Part shown: positions 14,930 to 20,581 of the stretch, piece after piece
Position numbering within the stretch: the stretch's first letter is position 1
How the letters are laid out: each line of letters starts with the position of its first letter
IMG/VR virus record: IMGVR_UViG_3300032315_001715
Location: 388,800-452,799 of that record
Length of the DNA stretch: 64,000 bases
Source: a virus
Direction: 5' to 3' (one strand)
Program-made: the position numbers and the translations under genes
The notes under the pieces: generated by a model
Told to the model about the DNA's origin: nothing
Databases searched by the model: none
What the model saw: only the letters and a program-made list of their open reading frames with translations

Positions 14930-15502
14930 TCATGATTCCTTAATCCACGGACCGAGTCGATCAATGGCATCGGCCCATTGCAGGATCTTACCTGTGCGTA
15001 GATTTCGTATGGTATAGCTGAAACACCACCTTCTATGTGGTGTATGGTTGATCACGGTGTGAGGTCGTCCGACGTTTAGCAAGCTTGGGCTTGCTGGTTC
15101 CATATCAAGCACCTTGCGTATCTTGTGCGGCTCAAAAACTCGGCTAACCGTGCCGGCCGAGGTCACATGATCCACTCCGGTATAGCCTTCCTCAACTGGT
15201 TCGAACCACACCATTCGGCTGCCCGGCGCACCATATATCCAGTTTATCTTGCATCTGGTTGCGTTTGGACCATCTCGACCATCGGTATGGATACCAAGCG
15301 TCATGCCCGGAGGGGTATAAAACGCTTCGCTGTAGGCAACGTCAAGTTCTATGGTTCTCAACCAAGAAGAAACGATGTTGTCCCCGGAAAACGGTATTAT
15401 ACCACGTTTGGTACAATCCGTCCATTTTGACATGCACTGCGCGATTATCTCCGGATCGGGCGATATTGGTATCGCTAACGGTTGGTGATATATGTTTTCC
15501 AT
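14930..15502 (-). CDS. 2OG-Fe(II) oxygenase-like protein
   Basis: A 190-residue paralogue of the 12220-12804 protein. Iron site IHTDG (70-74), KINWIYGAPGSRMVW, then LLNVGRPHTVINHTPHRRWCFSYT with the distal His and the 2OG-binding Arg. It differs from its paralogue in the N-terminal 60 residues. It lies between a tRNA-Cys pair and tRNA-Arg(TCT). The ribosome site is weak (AATGGTAATGAAACGGC before ATG). The substrate is unknown. Confidence 0.72.
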   Translation of the reverse strand: MENIYHQPLAIPISPDPEIIAQCMSKWTDCTKRGIIPFSGDNIVSSWLRTIELDVAYSEAFYTPPGMTLGIHTDGRDGPNATRCKINWIYGAPGSRMVWFEPVEEGYTGVDHVTSAGTVSRVFEPHKIRKVLDMEPASPSLLNVGRPHTVINHTPHRRWCFSYTIRNLRTGKILQWADAIDRLGPWIKES

Positions 15503-15537
15503 GCCGTTTCATTACCATTGATGTGATTTAATGTGTT

Positions 15538-15614
15538 TGGCGGACCCGGAGGGATTCGAACCCCCATCGAAGAGCTTAGAAGGCTCTTGCCTTATCCTGT
15601 TAGACCACGGATCC
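15538..15614 (-). tRNA. tRNA-Arg (anticodon TCT)
   Basis: Acceptor GGATCCG/CGGGTCC, G73, CCA, anticodon AGAGC-CTTCTAA-GCTCT, T-loop TTCGAAT. Confidence 0.95.
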
Positions 15615-15620
15615 AAATTT

Positions 15621-15696
15621 TGGAGCGGCGTGCGGGATTCGAACCCGCGTCATCAGCTTGGAAGGCTGGGGTAATTGGCCTTTATACGAACGCCGC
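15621..15696 (-). tRNA. tRNA-Gly (anticodon TCC)
   Basis: Acceptor GCGGCGT/ACGCCGC, T73, CCA, anticodon loop CTTCCAA, T-loop TTCGAAT. A perfect TATAAATA box ends 8 nt before the 5' end. Confidence 0.93.
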
Positions 15697-15704
15697 CTAT
15701 GAAG

Positions 15705-15712
15705 TATTTATA
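15705..15712 (-). promoter_or_regulatory. Consensus late promoter box before a tRNA
   Basis: TATAAATA, minus strand, 8 nt before tRNA-Gly(TCC). Transcription should begin almost at the tRNA 5' end. Confidence 0.65.
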
Positions 15713-15826
15713 CGCTATCTTACAGCGTCTGTCAAGCACTTCCATGATCCTTCGTGCCAGTTCCACCCACCTTCGAGCATTGCTACCCGGGACGTGCATC
15801 CCATGGGATAAACACCTTGGATTCCA

Positions 15827-15902
15827 TGGCCGTCCCGGAGGGACTCGAACCCCCAACCTTCGCGTTCGAAGCGCGCTGCTCTATCCATTGAGCTACGGAA
15901 CG
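15827..15902 (-). tRNA. tRNA-Arg (anticodon TCG), copy 1
   Basis: Acceptor CGTTCCG/CGGGACG, G73, CCA, anticodon loop CTTCGAA, T-loop TTCGAGT. A second Arg(TCG) gene is at 23923. Confidence 0.92.
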
Positions 15903-16397
15903 TTATCTGAAATACTGATACCTGTCCTCGAGGTTTGACCGGTCCTTGATCAATCCATCGAACTGGCCCTGACCATTTGGATAAAAACCGCTTGGATCAA
16001 GTATCTTGCCTCGGTTCTCTACCCAAGCATGTGGTATCCACCTCAGCTGATCCTCCATGTTTTCAGATCTAGCATACTTTGCACGATCCGTTTCCTTTCT
16101 TGGATTGAAGCCGTGCTGCTTCATCGCTGCCAGCTCCTCCTTAGTAAAGGCATCCAAGTCCAGATCCGGCACATCGGTCCGAAACCACCCCTTGGCCTTC
16201 TTGCCACCTCGCATGTGTCCAGCTGGTATGACCTCGGCGGTGACGATACCCCGGCTTTCTAAAAATTCTAGGAAATCAGACGCGGCACCGCCGCATCCGC
16301 CCCTGGTGGCATAGATGCTTAATCTCTTGTCTCCAGCGGTCTCCCAAAATTCCAGCAGCAACGGGTCAAAGCCTTGGGCTATTTCAATGAGTCTCAT
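15903..16397 (-). CDS. Unknown protein, possible papain-like or transglutaminase-like fold
   Basis: About 164 residues from ATG 16397; the longer frame runs through a tRNA and is rejected. Three spaced elements could make a Cys-His-Asp triad: RGGCGGAAS, WIPHAWVEN and ILDPSGFYP. This order is seen in papain-like and transglutaminase-like enzymes, but I cannot name a family, and the assignment is inference. A GATAAATA box is only 5 nt before the ATG with no ribosome site, so a leaderless mRNA is likely. The stop codon touches the 5' end of tRNA-Arg(TCG). Confidence 0.5.
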   Translation of the reverse strand: MRLIEIAQGFDPLLLEFWETAGDKRLSIYATRGGCGGAASDFLEFLESRGIVTAEVIPAGHMRGGKKAKGWFRTDVPDLDLDAFTKEELAAMKQHGFNPRKETDRAKYARSENMEDQLRWIPHAWVENRGKILDPSGFYPNGQGQFDGLIKDRSNLEDRYQYFR

Positions 16398-16402
16398 GCC
16401 GA

Positions 16403-16410
16403 TATTTATC
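16403..16410 (-). promoter_or_regulatory. Late promoter box 5 nt before a start codon
   Basis: GATAAATA, minus strand, inside a GCCGATA...TATCGGC palindrome directly before the ATG at 16397. Confidence 0.55.
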
Positions 16411-16422
16411 GGCAATGGAGCA

Positions 16423-16516
16423 TGGCGGAGAGCAGTGGTCTTGATCCACATGCCGGTTTCTAGCCGGCACCCACTCCTTAGCAGGGAGGGACGAACACTC
16501 GTTCGCTTTACTCTCC
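16423..16516 (-). tRNA. tRNA-Ser (anticodon GCT), divergent copy
   Basis: Acceptor GGAGAGT/GCTCTCC, G73, CCA, anticodon CTCC-CTGCTAA-GGAG, long variable arm, T-loop ATCAAGA. The T-arm resembles tRNA-Ser(GGA) at 5310. Confidence 0.85.
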
Positions 16517-16521
16517 AAAAT

Positions 16522-16597
16522 TGGCTGCCCACCCTCGGTTCGAACGAGGAACCTCCTGTTTCAGAGACAGGCGATCTGCCAGTTGATCTAGTGGGCA
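16522..16597 (-). tRNA. tRNA-Gln (anticodon CTG)
   Basis: Acceptor TGCCCAC/GTGGGCA, G73, CCA, anticodon CCTGT-CTCTGAA-ACAGG, T-loop TTCGAAC. An AATAAATA box ends 6 nt upstream. Confidence 0.95.
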
Positions 16598-16603
16598 ATA
16601 AAT

Positions 16604-16611
16604 TATTTATT
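16604..16611 (-). promoter_or_regulatory. Late promoter box before tRNA-Gln
   Basis: AATAAATA, minus strand, overlapping the stop of the endonuclease gene and 6 nt before tRNA-Gln(CTG). Confidence 0.5.
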
Positions 16612-17179
16612 TTTCGATAAAATACAGAGCTGTTTGAATGAATTGCTCTTTATCTTTGACACATTCTTTCCATTCTATTCGAAGTGTTTGCCATCCTTGC
16701 TCTAAAAGCCATGCATCTCGTTTTGCATCACTCTCTCTGGTGTTTTCGTGAGTGCCGCCGTCGATTTCAATGCATTTCTTTATTTCTGGCCAAGCAAAAT
16801 CAAGTGAATAAATTCCAAATGGGTATTCCGCAATGTAGTTTTTATTCTCAAATCTTTTATCAATCACAGATTCGAACCACTGCTCTGGATAACTTTTTGG
16901 ACGCCCTTTGAAATTTTTTCCCAAAGTAGGGTATGTCCCCTCCTTCAAACGTCTCAGCATGTGATGTCTGAGCTTGATTTTGGTTTCATCTGAGTGCTTC
17001 TGAGGAGGTCGATGTTTCCTGCTCATCTTTTGAGCTTCGCTTTTAGAACGAGGTGTGAACAATCCATTTTTGATTGCCTTGTTGATCGTGTTCAAGGTTG
17101 GTCCTAATTCTCGCATTGGGACCCCACTATCATATAGGCTCTGTAATTCTTTCCAATTAAACGGAGTTTTGTTTCTCAT
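16607..17179 (-). CDS. Homing endonuclease (DUF559/Vsr-like, with NUMOD-type region)
   Basis: A 190-residue protein. The C-terminal 90 residues have IYSLDFAWPEIKKCIEIDGG, then RDAWLLEQGWQTLRIEW, the D-x-E-x-D pattern and helix of DUF559/very-short-patch-repair-like nucleases. The middle has a basic DNA-binding stretch (SDETKIKLRHHMLRRLKEG). The gene sits in the tRNA array and is preceded by a 5' half-tRNA. A CATAAATA box is 4 nt before the ATG, so the gene carries its own leaderless-type late promoter. Mobile endonuclease is the best reading; its target was not identified. Confidence 0.8.
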   Translation of the reverse strand: MRNKTPFNWKELQSLYDSGVPMRELGPTLNTINKAIKNGLFTPRSKSEAQKMSRKHRPPQKHSDETKIKLRHHMLRRLKEGTYPTLGKNFKGRPKSYPEQWFESVIDKRFENKNYIAEYPFGIYSLDFAWPEIKKCIEIDGGTHENTRESDAKRDAWLLEQGWQTLRIEWKECVKDKEQFIQTALYFIEK

Positions 17180-17183
17180 GACT

Positions 17184-17191
17184 TATTTATG
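17184..17191 (-). promoter_or_regulatory. Late promoter box 4 nt before a start codon
   Basis: CATAAATA, minus strand, within a 7-bp inverted repeat, 4 nt before ATG 17179 of the endonuclease. Confidence 0.55.
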
Positions 17192-17225
17192 ATAAGTCGG
17201 TTGTTCTACCATTAAACTAATCCCC
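17191..17225 (-). pseudogene. 5' half of a tRNA gene
   Basis: GGGGATT, a normal D-arm (AGTT/GAAC) and ACCGA-CTTATCA up to the anticodon loop (TAT, Ile, if read normally). The sequence then becomes the promoter of the homing endonuclease; no 3' half follows. Likely the product of endonuclease insertion. Confidence 0.6.
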
Positions 17226-17233
17226 AAAATTAT

Positions 17234-17309
17234 TGGCTGCCCGTGATGGTTTCGAACCACCAACATCGAGATTCAAAGTCTCGCGTTCTGCCAATTGAAC
17301 TAACGGGCA
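17234..17309 (-). tRNA. tRNA-Gln (anticodon TTG)
   Basis: Acceptor TGCCCGT/ACGGGCA, G73, CCA, anticodon CGAGA-CTTTGAA-TCTCG, T-loop TTCGAAA. Confidence 0.95.
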
Positions 17310-17319
17310 ATAAACTCTT

Positions 17320-17396
17320 TGGTGTTCTCGACGGGATTCGAACCCATGACCTTCGGCTTAGGAGGCAGACGCTCTATCCAGCTGAGCTACGAGAAC
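17320..17396 (-). tRNA. tRNA-Arg (anticodon CCT)
   Basis: Acceptor GTTCTCG/CGAGAAC, A73, CCA, anticodon loop CTCCTAA, T-loop TTCGAAT. Confidence 0.93.
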
Positions 17397-17401
17397 AAGA
17401 T

Positions 17402-17476
17402 TGGTTGGACCGGTCAGGATCGAACTGACACTCTATCGGTTATCAACCGATTGCTTTACCATTAAGCTACGGTCCA
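17402..17476 (-). tRNA. tRNA-Ile (anticodon GAT), copy 1
   Basis: Acceptor TGGACCG/CGGTCCA, A73, CCA, anticodon ATCGG-TTGATAA-CCGAT, T-loop TTCGATC. A TATAAATA box ends 11 nt upstream. Confidence 0.93.
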
Positions 17477-17487
17477 ACAGCTAGTGA

Positions 17488-17495
17488 TATTTATA
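17488..17495 (-). promoter_or_regulatory. Consensus late promoter box before a tRNA
   Basis: TATAAATA, minus strand, 11 nt before tRNA-Ile(GAT). Confidence 0.6.
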
Positions 17496-17529
17496 GTCTA
17501 TCGCCGGCAAAAAAGCAAGCGATGATTTT

Positions 17530-17614
17530 TGGTGCCCAGGGCGAGATTTGAACCCGCATGACCTTGCGGCCGCCACCTTCTGAGGATGGAGTGTATGCAT
17601 TCCACCACCTGGGC
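17530..17614 (-). tRNA. tRNA-Leu (anticodon CAG), class II
   Basis: Acceptor GCCCAGG/CCTGGGC, A73, CCA, anticodon CCATC-CTCAGAA-GGTGG, long variable arm, T-loop TTCAAAT. The only Leu tRNA here with the normal bacterial class II body. Confidence 0.93.
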
Positions 17615-17744
17615 AATATCATGGGTCTTACGGTGCCAGGACACCCGCCCTTGTTATGGTTGCCGGATTCTGTTCCCGGGGCCGGCACCCCGGATCGTTC
17701 CCATGGCTTCTACTAAGCAGTCACTCCATGGGAACATCAATATT
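17615..17744 (-). other. Structured non-coding stretch between tRNAs
   Basis: Holds a perfect 10-bp inverted repeat (GTTCCCATGG with CCATGGGAAC) around a 19-nt loop that resembles a D-arm, and a TGCCGG/CCGGCA hairpin. I could not complete a cloverleaf; perhaps a decayed or rearranged tRNA. Confidence 0.4.
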
Positions 17745-17821
17745 TGGTGCATCCGGTGGGATTCGAACCCACACTGTATGATCTCTCAAACCATTGACTC
17801 TACCAGTTGGCCTACGGATGC
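17745..17821 (-). tRNA. tRNA with Leu anticodon (GAG) on a class I body
   Basis: Acceptor GCATCCG/CGGATGC, A73, CCA, anticodon ATGGT-TTGAGAG-ATCAT, T-loop TTCGAAT. The variable loop is about 5 nt, unlike normal bacterial tRNA-Leu, so the amino acid charged is uncertain. Confidence 0.75.
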
Positions 17822-17826
17822 AAAAT

Positions 17827-17901
17827 TGGTAGGTGAGGAGAATTTTGAAATCCCGTCCCTCGGTATGTAACACCGATGCTCTGCCTCTGAGCTACTCACC
17901 C
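17827..17901 (-). tRNA. tRNA-Val (anticodon TAC), divergent copy
   Basis: Acceptor GGGTGAG/CTCACCT, A73, CCA, anticodon TCGGT-GTTACAT-ACCGA, T-loop TTCAAAA with a weak T-stem. Confidence 0.8.
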
Positions 17902-17906
17902 ATGTT

Positions 17907-17982
17907 TGGTACCAACCGTGGGGATTGAACCCACCTAGATCTGCTTGTAAAGCAGACGCCCTCCCCAGATGGCTCGGTTGGC
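17907..17982 (-). tRNA. tRNA-Val (anticodon TAC), canonical copy a
   Basis: Acceptor GCCAACC/GGTTGGT, A73, CCA, anticodon TCTGC-TTTACAA-GCAGA, T-loop TTCAATC. Differs by one base within the gene from 18435-18510. Confidence 0.93.
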
Positions 17983-18011
17983 ATACAACTGATATCATGA
18001 TAGACGGGCTA

Positions 18012-18275
18012 TTAAGCCTCGCTTACTGCATCCGGGAATGGTGGATTTCCGCCGCTGCCAACTCCCGTGACTGACACGAAGCCGGTATATCCCGATAGTC
18101 CTGGTAGCTCCAGCACGCCGGTTGGTGCAGGCACTGCTGCATCGCCAACGCGCACGATGACGGTCATTTCAGAGTCATCCTTGCTGATAATCGCACGCGG
18201 AACGACGATCCATGATGATCCGTCAAATCCTAGGACGGTGTCACCGTCTAGTCTGTAATCTCCTGTATTTGCCAT
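18012..18275 (-). CDS. Small protein of unknown function
   Basis: About 87 residues starting at ATG 18275, where AAAGGAG sits 8 nt upstream; an upstream in-frame ATG at 18302 overlaps that ribosome site and is less likely. The sequence is rich in beta-type residues (SWIVVPRAII, TVIVRVGDAAVPAPTG) and ends in a Gly-Pro tail. It may be a small virion or decoration protein, but nothing in it proves this. A CATAAATA box at 18318-18325 gives it its own late promoter, which favours a structural role. Confidence 0.55.
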   Translation of the reverse strand: MANTGDYRLDGDTVLGFDGSSWIVVPRAIISKDDSEMTVIVRVGDAAVPAPTGVLELPGLSGYTGFVSVTGVGSGGNPPFPDAVSEA

Positions 18276-18317
18276 TTTCTTGGCTCCTTTCTCTTGATCC
18301 ATGTTGGATTCAATGCA

Positions 18318-18325
18318 TATTTATG
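18318..18325 (-). promoter_or_regulatory. Late promoter box
   Basis: CATAAATA, minus strand, about 42 nt before ATG 18275. Confidence 0.5.
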
Positions 18326-18354
18326 TTCTAACATGGACAAAAAGCAATAAATGA

Positions 18355-18430
18355 TGGTACCTACTGTGGGGATCGAACCCACCTCTAACAGCGTGTCGAG
18401 CTGTCGCCATCCCCAGATGACAAAGCAGGC
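18355..18430 (-). tRNA. tRNA-Val (anticodon GAC) with C33
   Basis: Acceptor GCCTGCT/AGTAGGT, A73, CCA, anticodon ACAGC-TCGACAC-GCTGT. Position 33 is C in place of the near-invariant U. T-loop TTCGATC. Confidence 0.85.
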
Positions 18431-18434
18431 ATAT

Positions 18435-18510
18435 TGGTACCAACCGTGGGGATTGAACCCACCTAGATCTGCTTGTAAAACAGACGCCCTCCCCAGATGG
18501 CTCGGTTGGC
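18435..18510 (-). tRNA. tRNA-Val (anticodon TAC), canonical copy b
   Basis: Near-identical duplicate of 17907-17982 with one change in the anticodon stem (T-G pair). Confidence 0.93.
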
Positions 18511-18519
18511 ATGTAAAAC

Positions 18520-18596
18520 TGGTGCCCGTGGAGGGATTCGAACCCCCAACATCCTGGTTCTAAACCAGGCGCCTCTTCCAGTTGCGCTACACGGGC
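18520..18596 (-). tRNA. tRNA with Leu anticodon (TAG) on a class I body
   Basis: Acceptor GCCCGTG/CACGGGC, A73, CCA, anticodon CCTGG-TTTAGAA-CCAGG, short variable loop, T-loop TTCGAAT. Same class mismatch as the GAG gene at 17745. Confidence 0.8.
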
Positions 18597-18602
18597 AAAA
18601 CT

Positions 18603-18676
18603 TGGCGACCATACGGGGAATCGAACTCCGGCGACCTGCTAGACAGGCAAGCGTTCTACCATTAAACTATATGGCC
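18603..18676 (-). tRNA. tRNA-Asp (anticodon GTC), copy 1
   Basis: Acceptor GGCCATA/TATGGTC, G73, CCA, anticodon loop CTGTCTA, T-loop TTCGATT. Confidence 0.92.
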
Positions 18677-18683
18677 ATAAAAT

Positions 18684-19184
18684 TCAAGGATTGTTGAGTT
18701 TCCACCAACGATTAATGGAATCAGCACCAATCTCATCACACACCTCAACAAGCTTGCCGCCGAGGCCAAGGATATCATCAAAGTGTTGGGCTAACAGCAT
18801 GTTCGGGCATGCTCGCGGACGATCCGCTTTTAGCCATTCCACACCTTCCTCAAGCCTATCAACACCGTTGGCCTGCAACCACAGCGCCAGCGCCGACGCC
18901 GTTGAGCGGCATGCACCAGCAAAGCAATGCACCACCACCCGGGCATCTCCGGGCAAACGCTGGCCAAACTCTAGGATCGATTCTGCGTGCTCTCTCGTCG
19001 GTGCATACAGCTTGGCAGGATCCTCTTCGTCATCAAAGTTGATGGCAAAGTGATTCTTGGCATCGATGCGTGGCGGACGGAATACCCGATCACCAACATC
19101 CAGCATGGTGATGAGATGCGTGGCAGCAAACCGCTTGGCGGTCTTTTTGACCTCGCTCTTTCCACAAACGGTAAACTCGGGCAC
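18684..19184 (-). CDS. Dual-specificity-type protein phosphatase, copy 2
   Basis: A 166-residue protein with the CX5R site VVVHCFAGACRSTAS (Cys about 86, Arg about 92). The start is GTG 19184, with AGGAGG 6 nt upstream, a strong ribosome site. Compared with copy 1 (13736-14356) the N-terminus is shorter (KRFAATHLITMLDVGDRVF), and the DRPRACPNMLLAQHFDDIL segment after the site matches the role of copy 1's DILLPNGRIIRMLDDRF. It lies between tRNA-Asp and tRNA-Glu. The substrate is unknown. Confidence 0.8.
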   Translation of the reverse strand: MPEFTVCGKSEVKKTAKRFAATHLITMLDVGDRVFRPPRIDAKNHFAINFDDEEDPAKLYAPTREHAESILEFGQRLPGDARVVVHCFAGACRSTASALALWLQANGVDRLEEGVEWLKADRPRACPNMLLAQHFDDILGLGGKLVEVCDEIGADSINRWWKLNNP

Positions 19185-19206
19185 GTTACACCTCCTTGTT
19201 AGAAAA

Positions 19207-19281
19207 TGGTCTCGCGTGCGGGTGCCGGCCCCGCTACTCCGGGATGAAAGCCCGGTGTTTTAGCTGGTAAACTAACGCGAG
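19207..19281 (-). tRNA. tRNA-Glu (anticodon TTC), copy 1, alternative T-loop
   Basis: Acceptor CTCGCGT/ACGCGAG, A73, CCA, anticodon CCGGG-CTTTCAT-CCCGG. T-stem GCGGG/CCCGC closes loop GCCGGCA (G54, C56, G58). Confidence 0.88.
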
Positions 19282-19425
19282 TTACGATTCCGCATGCGCT
19301 GGCCCCCCAATCCCGCCGCGCTGCACGACACCACCTGCCTTGCTTCTTTCGTCGCGTAACATGGCATCTTACCGGTCCATGACATGCTAACCTGTCCGCA
19401 GACAGGGAACCATGCACGGATGATT

Positions 19426-19510
19426 TGGCTCAACCGGCAGGCTTCGAACCTGCACGCCTTGCGGCGCCTGATTAACAGTCAGGTGGGTCTACCAGTTCCC
19501 CCACAGTTGA
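19426..19510 (-). tRNA. tRNA with Asn anticodon (GTT) on a Leu-like class II body
   Basis: Acceptor TCAACTG/CGGTTGA, G73, CCA, anticodon CCTGA-CTGTTAA-TCAGG, T-loop TTCGAAG. It has a long variable arm (GCGCC-GCAA-GGCGT) and a D-region GGGGGAACTGGTAGACC typical of tRNA-Leu. G73 fits Asn. About 140 nt upstream (19282-19425) hold only a CCTGTC/GACAGG hairpin. Confidence 0.82.
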
Positions 19511-19569
19511 ATAAAACCCAGTAGTTGTTGTTCTTGTTGCATGCTTTATAGCACGCACCGTATTTGGTG

Positions 19570-20238
19570 TCAACGCCTATTTTTTATCGTTCTTCCTTTG
19601 ATCCATCCGACTGGTATAGGATCAGATTTTTTAATTTTTACAGATTTTTGACCATCTGTTATCCACATTGTGTCAAACTGACTATTGGATTTGCCAAATC
19701 CTCGCCCTTTTGATGATTCGGACATTTTAGATCTAGTTTCAGCCGAATGTGTCTTTCCTTTGAAAGATGCAAATATGTCAGGCGTATATTTTGATTTAAT
19801 GGTTTCTTGCCATTTTTTTGAACGATTTGCAACTCTTTCTGTATCTAATAGAAAAAGTCTTAGACCCTCCTTGGCTTTTTCTTCTATCCCTCTAGATTTT
19901 GCTACTTTCATAGCCTTTTGATTTTTTTCTTTTCTTAACGATTCATTTGAATTGATATAACCAAATCCGCCATGTCCTCCTGGACATAAATTATATGTAT
20001 CTGGTCTTGCACACATTTCTTCTGTCACAAGTTCTTTTTCTTTGTCGTTCATTTCTTTTTCACAAGAAAAGACGTGTAAGATTTCTTTGGAAAAATTTTC
20101 AATACCATATTTGTCAATTGCAAGTTTTATGAGCTTGCCAGATCCAAAATATTCATCATTAAGGTCAGCAGTTTTATGCTTTCCTATATAAATCTTGCTG
20201 TTAAGGAGATTAGTAATTTTGTATATTATGAAGAACAT
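19570..20238 (-). CDS. GIY-YIG homing endonuclease
   Basis: About 222 residues from ATG 20238 (a GTG at 20244 is also in frame). N-terminal GIY-YIG core: FIIYKITNLLNSKIYIGKH, with Arg replaced by Lys after YIG, a Glu-containing NFSKEIL and LCPGGHGGFG. The C-terminal half has NUMOD3-like modules (KSKYTPDIFASFKGKTHSAE; SSKGRGFGKSNS). It lies in the tRNA array with its own CATAAATA box at 20257-20264 and a G-rich ribosome site. It is a free-standing mobile endonuclease. Confidence 0.88.
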   Translation of the reverse strand: MFFIIYKITNLLNSKIYIGKHKTADLNDEYFGSGKLIKLAIDKYGIENFSKEILHVFSCEKEMNDKEKELVTEEMCARPDTYNLCPGGHGGFGYINSNESLRKEKNQKAMKVAKSRGIEEKAKEGLRLFLLDTERVANRSKKWQETIKSKYTPDIFASFKGKTHSAETRSKMSESSKGRGFGKSNSQFDTMWITDGQKSVKIKKSDPIPVGWIKGRTIKNRR

Positions 20239-20256
20239 AAACACCCCCGTTTGGAG

Positions 20257-20264
20257 TATTTATG
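20257..20264 (-). promoter_or_regulatory. Late promoter box
   Basis: CATAAATA, minus strand, 18 nt before the GIY-YIG start. It follows the T-run after tRNA-Gly(GCC). Confidence 0.5.
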
Positions 20265-20272
20265 AAAAAATG

Positions 20273-20343
20273 AGCGGGTAGCGAGAATCGAACTCGCGCG
20301 TCCACCATGGCAAGGTGGCAGGCTACCTCTACATCATACCCGC
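20273..20343 (-). tRNA. tRNA-Gly (anticodon GCC), no encoded CCA
   Basis: Acceptor GCGGGTA/TACCCGC, anticodon CCACC-TTGCCAT-GGTGG, T-loop TTCGATT. The 3' end reads TCA then six T, so CCA must be added after transcription. Confidence 0.93.
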
Positions 20344-20581
20344 ATTATATGGTTAGTTATCCATGCAAGGCGCGTCTAATCCAGTTCTGTCCAAGAGGAC
20401 GACCTTCATGTGGGGTCGCGTCGTTCAATGCACCTTGCCTTGGTGCACCTTGCAAGATTGAAATCCCGTGTTCTACGATACTCGGCTGTAGGTGACTAGC
20501 CCACTATATCCTGGACGGTTGAGTCCAGGCCACCGAATGCTACCATGTCACGGGGTCTTTGGTGGGGGTAAGTCCCAGATT
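20344..20581 (-). ncRNA. Candidate structured RNA of about 235 nt
   Basis: No reading frame. On the minus strand it has a perfect CCTGGAC-TCAACC-GTCCAGG hairpin, CCACC/GGTGG, and a long-range pairing CCCGTG with CACGGG that crosses them, so a pseudoknotted fold is possible. It contains tRNA-like pieces but no closed cloverleaf. I cannot name a family. Confidence 0.4.

Noticed and set aside
20344-20581. tmRNA or RNase P RNA
   Set aside because: No tRNA-Ala-like ends, tag frame or conserved RNase P core could be found.
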